From: DASRSS01 sp035656335
Lineage (GTDB): Bacteria > Actinomycetota > Actinomycetes > Mycobacteriales > Jatrophihabitantaceae
Direction: 5' to 3'
DNA: 40,705 bases
Assembly (NCBI GenBank): GCA_035656335.1
Contig: DASRSS010000165.1
Span: forward strand, 1 to 40,705
The translations under genes were made by a program, and so were the position numbers. Under the pieces are notes generated by a model. That model was not told the DNA's origin. It ran no database searches and worked only from the letters and a program-made list of their open reading frames with translations. Positions 25,955-36,139 of this stretch are shown here, in pieces; the stretch's first letter is position 1; the number at the start of each line of letters is the position of its first letter.

Positions 25955-26371
25955 TCAGTGGAGGCAGAACTCGTTGCCTTCGGGGTCGCGCATGACGTAG
26001 GTCAGCGGGCCGCGGTCGTCGTGTGTCTCGACGAGCGTCGCGCCCAGCCCGGTGAGCCGGGCCACCTCGGCCTCCTTATGCTCCGGCTCCACGTGCACGT
26101 CCAGATGCACGCGGTTCTTGGCGACCTTGCCCTCGGGCACCTGCTGGAAGTAGAGCCGCGGCTCTACGCCGGCCGGGTCACGGCACGCGGCGACCTCGCG
26201 GAACGCCGACCGGCCGTCGATCACGATCCGGTCCGACTCGGGCAGCCGCCCCTCGGCCACCAACTGGTCGACGAATGCGGAATGGTCCTCGACCTCCAGA
26301 CCGAGCACAGCGGCCCAGAACGCCGCCTGCGCGTGCGGGTCGGCCACGTCGAAGGTCACCTGGGTACGCAT
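25955..26371 (-). CDS. VOC-family (glyoxalase-like) protein
   Basis: This 138-aa glyoxalase-like protein begins MRTQVTFDVADPHAQAAFWAAVLGLEV. It has RLYFQQVPEGKVAKNRVHLDVHVEP and ends YVMRDPEGNEFCLH. The ATG at 26371 is chosen over an in-frame GTG 9 nt upstream because AGAGGTGG, a strong ribosome-binding site, lies 5 nt before the ATG and overlaps that GTG. It is a paralogue of the protein at 25227-25661. The pair flanks the small MazE-like ORF, all on the minus strand. The substrate is unknown. Confidence 0.85.
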   Translation of the reverse strand: MRTQVTFDVADPHAQAAFWAAVLGLEVEDHSAFVDQLVAEGRLPESDRIVIDGRSAFREVAACRDPAGVEPRLYFQQVPEGKVAKNRVHLDVHVEPEHKEAEVARLTGLGATLVETHDDRGPLTYVMRDPEGNEFCLH

Positions 26372-26435
26372 GACGTCCACCTCTCGCTCCGGTCAGCGAC
26401 CGTTCTACGCCGCGGGTCCGACAGCACGGAGCACC

Positions 26436-27116
26436 TCAGCGGTGGAAGGTGAGGTTGCGGCCGGTGAGCACCAGGTCCAGCCTGTCGGCCGACGCCGTCA
26501 CCGAGTGCACCGACAGTCCGTACGGCAGCCCGGCGAACGACAGCGGCGCGCCGAACACGTCCGCCAGCGCCTGCGAGGCGGAGGACGGCAGTTGCGCGCC
26601 GGCGACCGAGACGCGCGTCGAGCCGAACGCGAGCGCGCCCGACTGCACGACCGGCCGCGCGGTGACCGTGCCGCTCACGGTCTGGCCGAGCACGGATGTC
26701 GAGGCCTTCGCGCGCACGCGTCCGTCCCCCGCGTAGCTGACGGTGACACCGAGTGCCGACGACAGGTCGGAATAGCTCGCCACGGCGTTCGCGGTCGTGT
26801 GCGCCGCGGTGGCGCTGCTGAAGTCGCGGGCCACGGTCACGTCGCGCAGCACCACGGTCACCTCGCTGAGGTGCAATGCGCGCCGGCCGGTCCCGGTGGT
26901 GAGGTCGTGGTCGTGCAGGGTGACCTTGCCGAACTTGCCGGCGGCGAGCTGGGTCAAGAACGGGAAGCCGGCGATGTTGACGTCCGGCCGGTGCGCCAGG
27001 TGCTGGGAGTCCTGCACGGTTGTCGCCACGGTGTGCTCGGCGATCACGTTGCCAATCCGGTCGGCCGCGACGAGCAGGGCGACCAGCACGATGATCCCGA
27101 TCACCAGTCGCCGCAC
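26436..27116 (-). CDS. DUF2993 (LmeA-like) membrane-anchored protein
   Basis: This 226-aa protein has an N-terminal signal-anchor (RRLVIGIIVLVALLVAADRI, residues 2-21). It is followed by a DUF2993 domain with VNIAGFPFLTQLAAGKFGKVTLHDHDLTT, VTVVLRDVTVARDFSSATA and VHSVTASADRLDLVLTGRNLTF. DUF2993 proteins such as mycobacterial LmeA act in the cell envelope and bind phospholipid. LmeA supports mannosylation of lipomannan and lipoarabinomannan. Here the function is inferred from family only. GAGGA lies 7 nt before the GTG start. It diverges from the winged-helix gene across 53 bp. Confidence 0.85.
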   Translation of the reverse strand: MRRLVIGIIVLVALLVAADRIGNVIAEHTVATTVQDSQHLAHRPDVNIAGFPFLTQLAAGKFGKVTLHDHDLTTGTGRRALHLSEVTVVLRDVTVARDFSSATAAHTTANAVASYSDLSSALGVTVSYAGDGRVRAKASTSVLGQTVSGTVTARPVVQSGALAFGSTRVSVAGAQLPSSASQALADVFGAPLSFAGLPYGLSVHSVTASADRLDLVLTGRNLTFHR

Positions 27117-27169
27117 TACTGGATCCTCGCATCCGCGCGTCGTCGGTGTGCTCCGGCAGACTTGCCGCC

Positions 27170-28225
27170 ATGGCGACGTCCGACCCCATCCTGGCCGAAC
27201 GCATCGCCCGCCACGGCTTCGCCACCCGGCCCGCGGCGGACGCCGTGACCGCCGCGGCGATGGTGTGCGGCATCCAGGCGCAGGACCCGCAGGCGTCGCG
27301 CCTCGGCGTCCGCTCGCGCACGGTCGGCGTGGCCGAGAAGGACGTTTTCGCCGCCATCGAACAGCGGCGCGTCGTGCGCACCTGGCTGATGCGGAACACG
27401 ATCCATCTCGTACCGGCCGACGACGTCCGGTGGATGACCGCGCTGCTCGGCCCGATGATCCGGCGTCGCTTCGAGACGGTGCGCTGGCCGGAGCTCGGCC
27501 TTACCCCGGACATCCTCGACAGCGCGGCGGCAGTGACGCCGGCGATCCTGGCCGGCCGCGCACTCACCCGGCAGGAGTTCGCCGCCGCGCTCGCCGAACG
27601 CGGCATCCGGCTCGCCCCGGACGCTCAGGCGTCCACACACGTGCTGCTGCATCTCAGCGCGATCGGGTTGACCTGCCGCGGCACGGACCGGGGACGCGAC
27701 GCGACGTTCGTACTGGTGGATGACTGGATCCCGGACGCCGCGGCGGGCCCGCGCGGCGACGACGCCCTCGCCGAACTCGCCCGCCGGTTCTTCACCGCGT
27801 TCTCGCCCGCGACCGCGGCGGACTTCACCACCTGGTCCGGCCTGCCATCGTCTCGGGCGATCGCGCTGATCCGCGACGAGCTGACCGCGGTCGACGTGCA
27901 CGGACGGGCCGGCTACCGGCTCGGTCACGTCGAGCCGCAGCGCGGGCTGCGCCTGCTCGCCGCGTTCGACAACTACCTCGTCGGCTACAAGGAGCGCGCG
28001 GCCCTGATCGCCGACGACCGGCGCGCCGAGGTGTACGTGGGCGGCGTGATCCGCCCGACGATCCTGCTGGACGGACGCGTGATCGGGCGCTGGCAGCTGG
28101 ACCGCGCGAAGGGACGCGTCCAGGTGACCGAGTTCGAGAGCCTGACCCGGTCGGCGCGCGCGGCGCTCGCGGCCGAGGTCGCGGACCTCGGCGTCTTCCT
28201 GGAGCAGGAGCTCACGCTCGGCTGA
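27170..28225 (+). CDS. Winged-helix DNA-binding domain protein (HTH_42/DUF1006 type)
   Basis: This 351-aa protein is of the AlkX/YcaQ-like family, whose members contain repeated winged-helix folds. Some are DNA glycosylases acting on interstrand cross-links. Features are IARHGFATRPAADAVTAAAMVCGIQAQDPQASRLGVRSR, RTWLMRNTIHLVPADDVRWM, LRLLAAFDNYLVGYKER and the C-terminal VIRPTILLDGRVIGRWQLDRAKGRV. The QAQDPQA and RTWLMRGTLH-like segments are characteristic. It lies next to uvrB, which suits a repair role but does not prove it. CAGACT lies 7 nt before the ATG, and a longer GTG start upstream is rejected for that reason. It converges on uvrB with a 16-bp gap. Confidence 0.8.
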   Translation: MATSDPILAERIARHGFATRPAADAVTAAAMVCGIQAQDPQASRLGVRSRTVGVAEKDVFAAIEQRRVVRTWLMRNTIHLVPADDVRWMTALLGPMIRRRFETVRWPELGLTPDILDSAAAVTPAILAGRALTRQEFAAALAERGIRLAPDAQASTHVLLHLSAIGLTCRGTDRGRDATFVLVDDWIPDAAAGPRGDDALAELARRFFTAFSPATAADFTTWSGLPSSRAIALIRDELTAVDVHGRAGYRLGHVEPQRGLRLLAAFDNYLVGYKERAALIADDRRAEVYVGGVIRPTILLDGRVIGRWQLDRAKGRVQVTEFESLTRSARAALAAEVADLGVFLEQELTLG

Positions 28226-28241
28226 GGCGTTCCAGAAGGCG

Positions 28242-30401
<2,160 letters not shown>

Positions 30402-30408
30402 GGACACC

Positions 30409-30414
30409 ACGGTA
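30409..30414 (-). promoter_or_regulatory. -10 box of uvrB
   Basis: TACCGT on the minus strand, 7 nt before the ATG at 30401. Confidence 0.45.
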
Positions 30415-30523
30415 CGAGCCCGGGCCGACAACCAGCACGCTCAGCGGGCTCAGCGCATCTCCGGACGGAATGCAGAAGCAGCACTCCTAGCGTCGAGGCA
30501 ACGCATCAGCGGAGGAGGACGCC

Positions 30524-30988
30524 ATGACCGAACCGCCGCCGGAGGTCCCGGAAGCCGGCCCGCCGCCCGAACCACCCACCACCGCTGCGCCGGCCGCACC
30601 CGAGGCGCCGACACCGCCGCCTGCCGCGCCGCCGCCGCCCACAGTGCCCCCGCCGGGCTACCCGACCGTCCCGCCGGGGTTCGCGCCGGTCGTGCGGACC
30701 CCGTGGATCAACCCGGCCCGGCACCGGCAGGTGACCGGAATCGCCGTCGCGGCGGCGCTCGCGTTCACCGGTGCGGGGATCGGCATCGGGATCGCGATCG
30801 GCTCCGGATCCGGCGAGAACCCGGCGGTGCGCATCGACCGCGGGCCGCTGTCGGGATTCCGGCTGCCCGGCCGCGCAGCCCCGAACTGGAAGGGCCCGAA
30901 CCGCTTCGGTCCGGGCCAGCCTCAGCCCCCGTCGAGCAGCCCGTCGAACGTCCCCTCGAAGGCACCCTCGGCAGCGCCGTCCTCGTGA
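30524..30988 (+). CDS. Proline-rich single-pass membrane protein
   Basis: This 154-aa protein has a Pro/Ala/Glu-rich cytoplasmic segment (about residues 1-60), one transmembrane helix (ITGI-like core VTGIAVAAALAFTGAGIGIG, about 70-90), and a short exported part ending in a Pro/Ser-rich tail. No catalytic motif is seen. GGAGGAGG lies 5 nt before the ATG, one of the clearest ribosome-binding sites in the window. It lies 38 bp before the next membrane-protein gene. I do not recognise the family. Composition alone could also fit a cell-envelope scaffold or regulatory partner. Confidence 0.7.
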   Translation: MTEPPPEVPEAGPPPEPPTTAAPAAPEAPTPPPAAPPPPTVPPPGYPTVPPGFAPVVRTPWINPARHRQVTGIAVAAALAFTGAGIGIGIAIGSGSGENPAVRIDRGPLSGFRLPGRAAPNWKGPNRFGPGQPQPPSSSPSNVPSKAPSAAPSS

Positions 30989-31026
30989 GCCTGCCGGAGC
31001 CGTCCGGGCTCTGGTAGAACTCACCG

Positions 31027-31677
31027 GTGAGCGGAGAGATCGAGTTCCTCGAGCCGGAGCCCGCGCCGGGAACGCCGCCGCAACCGCACCCGTCCCGCGC
31101 TTCCAGCTGGGTCGCGGTGCTCGGCTGGACGGCCGCGTCCGTGCTCGCGGTGGTCGCGCCGTTCCAGCGGTTGTACGGCAACGGCACCGCCCTGCCGCGG
31201 CGGTACGCCGACTACCTCGCGGCCGGCGGAGGCGGTGCCGTGGACGGCTGGGGCAACGGCGCGTCGGTCGGTCCGCGGTTCGGCGTCGCGCTCGTGGTCT
31301 GCGCGGCTGTGTGTGCGGTGCTGACTCTGGGCATGCTGGCGCGCGTGATCACAACTTCGGTAAGCGTCCCCCGCCGCGTCCTCAGCGCGGTATCCGTCGC
31401 CGCGCCGTGCCTGCTGGCCGGGGTGATCGGGACGATGGCGCTGTTCCTGGCCTCGCACCCGGACACCCCTCAGGGATGGACGGCCTATGCCGCGTCCGGC
31501 CTGCAGTTCGTCTCCCCCGAGACCTACTCCTCGCACCTGATGGTCACCTTCGCCACGAACAGGAACGGCACCCACTCCTCGTGCCTGTGGCTGGCCGTCG
31601 CGGCGCTCGCCTGCGCCGTCCTCGCGGCCGTCGCCCAATCGGTGGCAAACCGGGCGTACCGCGATCTGGCAGGGTGA
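31027..31677 (+). CDS. Multi-pass membrane protein of unknown function
   Basis: This 216-aa protein has a short polar N-terminus and four predicted hydrophobic segments (about residues 28-46, 84-106, 120-143 and 184-205). I recognise no domain. Between the third and fourth helices is an extracytoplasmic-looking loop with Ser/Thr/Asn-rich sequence. The GTG start has no good ribosome-binding site. TAGAAC is close upstream but not at the 6-7 nt spacing seen for other genes. It ends 4 bp before treX, so it may be transcribed with the trehalose genes. Confidence 0.65.
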   Translation: MSGEIEFLEPEPAPGTPPQPHPSRASSWVAVLGWTAASVLAVVAPFQRLYGNGTALPRRYADYLAAGGGGAVDGWGNGASVGPRFGVALVVCAAVCAVLTLGMLARVITTSVSVPRRVLSAVSVAAPCLLAGVIGTMALFLASHPDTPQGWTAYAASGLQFVSPETYSSHLMVTFATNRNGTHSSCLWLAVAALACAVLAAVAQSVANRAYRDLAG

Positions 31678-31681
31678 AGGG

Positions 31682-33787
31682 ATGGAAATCTGGCCGGGTA
31701 CCGCGTATCCCCTTGGCGCAACCTACGACGGATCGGGCACCAACTTCGCGTTGTTCAGCGAAGTCGCCGAGAAGGTGGAGCTCTGCCTGTTCGACGCCGA
31801 CGGGCACGAGGAGCGGGTCACGCTGCCCGAGACCGACGGCTTCGTCTGGCACGCGTTCCTGCCCGGCGTCGAGCCGGGACAGCGCTACGGCTACCGCGTG
31901 CACGCGCCGTACGACCCGGCGCAGGGCCAGCGCGGCAACCCGAACAAGCTGCTGATCGATCCGTACGCAAAGGCGATCGACGGATCCATCGAGTGGGACG
32001 AGTCCCTGTTCGGCTACCACTTCGGCGAGGAGGACAGCCGTAACGACCTCGACTCCGCCGAGCACATGCCCAAGTGCGTGGTGATCAACCCGTACTTCGA
32101 CTGGGGGGTGGACCGGCCGCCGCGGCACTCGTACGCCGACACCGTCATCTACGAGGCGCATGTCAAGGGCCTGACTCAGCGGCATCCGGAGCTGCCCGAG
32201 GCGCTGCGCGGTACGTACGCCGGCATCGCGCACCCGGTGATCATCGAGCACTTGCAGCAGCTCGGCGTGACCGCGATCGAGCTGATGCCGGTGCACCACT
32301 TCGTCAACGATTCGTTCCTCGTCGAGAAGGGGCTGGCGAACTACTGGGGCTACAACACGCTCGCGTTCCTGGCGCCGGACTTCAAGTACTCGGCCAACAC
32401 CTCGCCGGGCAGCCAGGTGACCGAGTTCAAGGCGATGGTCCGCGCGCTGCACGAGGCGGGCATCGAGGTGATCCTCGACGTGGTCTACAACCACACCGGC
32501 GAGGGCAACCACCTCGGCCCCACGCTGAGCTTCCGCGGCATCGACAACGCCGCCTACTACCGGCTGGTCGACGACTCCCCGCAGCACTACATGGACTACA
32601 CCGGGACGGGCAACAGCCTGAACGTCCGGCACCCGCACGCCCTGCAGCTGATCATGGACTCGCTGCGCTACTGGGTGACCGAGATGCGCGTGGACGGGTT
32701 CCGCTTCGACCTCGCGGCCACGCTCGCCCGCGAGTTCTACGACGTGGACCGGCTGTCGTCGTTCTTCGACCTGGTCCAGCAGGACCCGGTCGTCAGTCAG
32801 GTCAAGCTGATCGCCGAGCCGTGGGACGTCGGCCCGGGCGGTTACCAGGTCGGCAACTTCCCGCCGCAGTGGACGGAGTGGAACGGCAAATACCGCGACA
32901 CGGTAAGGGATTTCTGGCGCGGTGAGCCGGCGACGATCGGCGAGTTCGCGGCGCGCATCACCGGCTCCGCCGACCTGTACGAGACGTCCGGACGGCGGCC
33001 GGCGGCGAGCATCAACTTCGTCACCGCGCACGACGGGTTCACCCTGCTCGACCTGGTCTCGTACAACGAGAAGCACAACGAGGCGAACCAGGACGACAAC
33101 AACGACGGCGAGAGCCACAACCGCTCGTGGAACTGCGGCGTGGAAGGCCCCACGGACGACCCGGCGGTCCTGGCGCTGCGCGCGCAGCAGCGACGCAACT
33201 TCCTCGCCACGCTGTTTCTGTCGCAGGGCGTGCCGATGCTGTGTCACGGCGACGAGCTCGGCCGCACCCAGCAGGGCAACAACAACGGCTACTGCCAGGA
33301 CAACGAGCTGACCTGGGTCGACTGGGACAGCGTGGACGTCGACCTGCTGGCCTTCACGCGCCGGATGGCCGAGCTGCGCCGCGAGCACCCGATCTTCCGG
33401 CGGCGCCGGTTCTTCGACGGCCGCCCGGTGCGCCGCCGCGGCCAGGACGCGCTGCCGGACATCGAGTGGTTCACCCCGGACGGCGCGGAGATGACCGAGG
33501 AGGACTGGGACTCCGGCTTCGGCCGCGCGATCGCGGTGTACCTGAACGGCAACGGCATCCCAGGCACCGACACCCGCGGGCAGCGCATCGTGGACGACTC
33601 GTTCGTGTTGTGCTTCAGCGCGCACGACGAGCCGATCGAGTTCCGCGTCCCGCCGGAGGAGTACGGCGCCGCGTGGGAGGTCGTCGTCGACACGCTCAAC
33701 CCGGAGGAGTCCGACCGGGTGGCCGCAGCGGGCTCCACCGTCACGGTCGGGCCGCGCGCGCTCGTCGTGCTGCAGCAGGCCGGCTGA
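31682..33787 (+). CDS. treX: Glycogen debranching enzyme TreX/GlgX
   Basis: This 701-aa GH13 isoamylase-type enzyme hydrolyses alpha-1,6 branches of glycogen. An N-terminal CBM48-like domain (PLGATYDGSGTNFALFSEVAEKVELCLFD) precedes the barrel. The catalytic residues are Asp343 (MRVDGFRFDLAA, nucleophile), Glu379 (KLIAEPWD, acid/base) and Asp451 (FVTAHDGFTL). DVVYNHTGEG is the conserved first GH13 region. treY follows after 1 nt, so the linear chains made here probably feed trehalose synthesis. It is therefore called TreX rather than a stand-alone GlgX. CAGGGT lies 6 nt before the ATG. Confidence 0.94.
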   Translation: MEIWPGTAYPLGATYDGSGTNFALFSEVAEKVELCLFDADGHEERVTLPETDGFVWHAFLPGVEPGQRYGYRVHAPYDPAQGQRGNPNKLLIDPYAKAIDGSIEWDESLFGYHFGEEDSRNDLDSAEHMPKCVVINPYFDWGVDRPPRHSYADTVIYEAHVKGLTQRHPELPEALRGTYAGIAHPVIIEHLQQLGVTAIELMPVHHFVNDSFLVEKGLANYWGYNTLAFLAPDFKYSANTSPGSQVTEFKAMVRALHEAGIEVILDVVYNHTGEGNHLGPTLSFRGIDNAAYYRLVDDSPQHYMDYTGTGNSLNVRHPHALQLIMDSLRYWVTEMRVDGFRFDLAATLAREFYDVDRLSSFFDLVQQDPVVSQVKLIAEPWDVGPGGYQVGNFPPQWTEWNGKYRDTVRDFWRGEPATIGEFAARITGSADLYETSGRRPAASINFVTAHDGFTLLDLVSYNEKHNEANQDDNNDGESHNRSWNCGVEGPTDDPAVLALRAQQRRNFLATLFLSQGVPMLCHGDELGRTQQGNNNGYCQDNELTWVDWDSVDVDLLAFTRRMAELRREHPIFRRRRFFDGRPVRRRGQDALPDIEWFTPDGAEMTEEDWDSGFGRAIAVYLNGNGIPGTDTRGQRIVDDSFVLCFSAHDEPIEFRVPPEEYGAAWEVVVDTLNPEESDRVAAAGSTVTVGPRALVVLQQAG

Positions 33788-33788
33788 C

Positions 33789-36068
33789 GTGGCCGCTCCG
33801 AGCTCGACGTACCGCATCCAGGTACGGCCGTCGTTCGACCTCTACGCGACCGCCGACGTCTGCGACTACCTCGCCACCCTCGGCGTCGGAGCGGTGTACC
33901 TGTCGCCGCTGCTGCCGTCCGCGCAAGGCTCCGAGCACGGCTACGACGTGGTCGCGTTCGACGGTGTCGACTCCGCGCGCGGCGGCCTCGACGGGTGGAC
34001 GCGGCTGCTGGCGGCGGCACGGGCCCGCGAGCTCGGCGTGGTCGTGGACATCGTCCCGAACCACACCGGCGTCGCCGTCCCGAAGCAGAACGCGGCGTGG
34101 TGGGATCTGCTGCGCAACGGGCAGGCGTCGCCGTACGCGTCCTGGTTTGACGTCGACTGGTCTTGCGGGCGGCTCCTGCTGCCCGTGCTGGGCGACGACT
34201 TCGAGCCGTCCCAGCTGGCGGTGGACGACTCGGTCGAGCCCAGCGAGCTGACCTACTTCGAGCACCGCTTCCCGATCGCACCCGGTACCGAGGGCGGCAC
34301 CGCGGCCGAGGTCCACGACCGGCAGCACTACGAGCTGGTCAACTACCGGCGGGCGGACACCGAGCAGAACTACCGCCGCTTCTTCGCCGTCACGACGCTG
34401 GCCGGGCTGCGTGTCGAGGACCCCGCGGTGTTCGACGCGACGCACGCGCAGATCCTGCGCTGGGTGCAGGCGGACCGGATCGACGGGCTGCGCATCGACC
34501 ACCCGGACGGCCTGGCCGATCCGCGCGGCTACCTGCTGCGGCTGCGCGAACTGGCCGGCGACGACACGTGGATCACCGTCGAGAAGATCCTCGAGCCGGG
34601 CGAGGAGCTGCCGGAGGACTGGCCTGTGGCGGGCACGACCGGGTACGACGCGCTGACCGAGGTGTCCGGCCTGTTCGTCGACGAGGCCGGCGAGCCTGCG
34701 CTGGACGCCGCCTACCGCGAGCTGACCGGCGACACGCGCAACTTCGCCGAGCACGTGAGCGAGGGCAAGCGCAGCGCGGTGACGACCATCCTGCGCGCCG
34801 AGGTGTCCCGGCTCGCCCGGCGCGTGCCCCAGCTGATCAACGCCGAGCAGGCGCTGGTCGAGCTGCTCGTCGCGTTCCCGGTCTACCGCTCGTACCTGCC
34901 GGAAGGCGCCGAGCACCTGGCGGCCGCGATCGAGCGCGCGCGGGCCGCCCGTCCGGACCTGGCCGACACGATCGGCGCGCTCGCCAGCCGCCTGACCGAC
35001 CCGGCCGACGAGCTGTGTTCCCGCTTCCAGCAGACCTCCGGCGCGGTGATGGCCAAGGGCGTCGAGGACACCGCGTACTACCGGTACACCCGGTTTCTCG
35101 CGGCGAACGAGGTCGGCGGCGATCCGGAGCACCTGGCCCTCAGTCCGGCGGAGTTCCACGTCGCGCAGCTGCGCCGCCAGCAGATCGCGCCGCAGTCGAT
35201 GACGACGCTGTCGACGCACGACACGAAGCGCGGTGAGGACGTCCGGGCCCGCCTGGCGGTGCTTGCCGAGCTGGCCGACGAGTGGACGGAGCTAGCCCGC
35301 ACGCTGATGTCCGCCGCGCCGCTGCCGGACCGTCCGTTCGCGTACCTGCTGTGGCAGACGTTCGCCGGTGCCGGGCTGATCGAGCGCGAACGCATGCACG
35401 CCTACGCGGAGAAGGCGATGCGCGAGGCGGCCACGTCCACGAACTGGATCGACCCAGACGCGGAATTCGAGGCGGCGGTGCACGCGGTCGTCGACCGCGC
35501 CTACGACGACCCGGCCGTGCGCGACCCGCTCACCGCGTTCGTCGAGCGGATCACGCCGTACGGCTGGACGAACTCGCTCGGCCAGAAGCTGGTGCAGCTG
35601 ACCATGCCCGGCGTGCCGGACGTCTACCAGGGCACCGCCATCTGGGAGGACTCGCTCGTCGACCCGGACAACCGCCGGCCGGTGGACTTCGACGCGGCGC
35701 GCGCGCAGCTGGACCGGCTCGACGCGGACGTGCACGCGCCCGCGATCGACGCGACCGGCACGGCCAAGCTGTGGATGGTGTCCCGCACGCTGCGGCTGCG
35801 GCGCGACTGGCCCGACCTGTTCAGCTCCTACGCGCCGGTTCCGGTGGACGGCCCGGCCGCCGCGCACGCGATCGCATTCGACCGCGGCGGCGCGATGACG
35901 GTCGCGACGCGCCTTCCGGTCGGGCTCGAACGCGCGGGGGGCTGGGGCGATACCACGATCGACCTGATGGGCAAGGCGACCGACGCGATCAGCGGCGTGA
36001 CCTACCGCGGCGAGGTCCGGCTCGCCGACCTGCTGGCCGACTACCCCGTGGCGCTGCTCGTCCGCTGA
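33789..36068 (+). CDS. treY: Malto-oligosyltrehalose synthase TreY
   Basis: This 759-aa GH13 enzyme converts the reducing-end alpha-1,4 link of a maltodextrin to an alpha,alpha-1,1 trehalosyl end. The start is typical: STYRIQVRPSFDLYATADVCDYLATLGVGAVYLSPLL. Catalytic residues are Asp237 in GLRIDHPDGLADP and Glu265 in WITVEKILEPGE, and a third acid is in LSTHDTKRGEDVR. TMPGVPDVYQGTAIWE near the C-terminus also matches. The GTG start is one base after the treX stop without its own ribosome-binding site, so translation is coupled. The partner hydrolase treZ is 2.8 kb downstream, separated by a permease gene. Confidence 0.96.
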   Translation: MAAPSSTYRIQVRPSFDLYATADVCDYLATLGVGAVYLSPLLPSAQGSEHGYDVVAFDGVDSARGGLDGWTRLLAAARARELGVVVDIVPNHTGVAVPKQNAAWWDLLRNGQASPYASWFDVDWSCGRLLLPVLGDDFEPSQLAVDDSVEPSELTYFEHRFPIAPGTEGGTAAEVHDRQHYELVNYRRADTEQNYRRFFAVTTLAGLRVEDPAVFDATHAQILRWVQADRIDGLRIDHPDGLADPRGYLLRLRELAGDDTWITVEKILEPGEELPEDWPVAGTTGYDALTEVSGLFVDEAGEPALDAAYRELTGDTRNFAEHVSEGKRSAVTTILRAEVSRLARRVPQLINAEQALVELLVAFPVYRSYLPEGAEHLAAAIERARAARPDLADTIGALASRLTDPADELCSRFQQTSGAVMAKGVEDTAYYRYTRFLAANEVGGDPEHLALSPAEFHVAQLRRQQIAPQSMTTLSTHDTKRGEDVRARLAVLAELADEWTELARTLMSAAPLPDRPFAYLLWQTFAGAGLIERERMHAYAEKAMREAATSTNWIDPDAEFEAAVHAVVDRAYDDPAVRDPLTAFVERITPYGWTNSLGQKLVQLTMPGVPDVYQGTAIWEDSLVDPDNRRPVDFDAARAQLDRLDADVHAPAIDATGTAKLWMVSRTLRLRRDWPDLFSSYAPVPVDGPAAAHAIAFDRGGAMTVATRLPVGLERAGGWGDTTIDLMGKATDAISGVTYRGEVRLADLLADYPVALLVR

Positions 36069-36127
36069 CCGTTCGCCGTCGCCGGGAGGTCGAACCGAGC
36101 TTCCCGCGCGGACCTTGATCATCCGGC

Positions 36128-36133
36128 TACGCT
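36128..36133 (+). promoter_or_regulatory. -10 box of the FtsX-type permease gene
   Basis: TACGCT lies 6 nt before the GTG at 36140. Together with the 71-bp gap after treY, it suggests that the permease is a separate transcription unit within the tre locus. Confidence 0.4.
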
Positions 36134-36139
36134 GCGCGG

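Noticed and set aside
28226..28241. Terminator between the convergent winged-helix gene and uvrB
   Set aside because: The 16-bp gap contains no inverted repeat of useful length.
36069..36127. Hairpin GGGA...TCCC after treY as a terminator
   Set aside because: The arms are only 4 bp with a 14-nt loop, so chance is likely.
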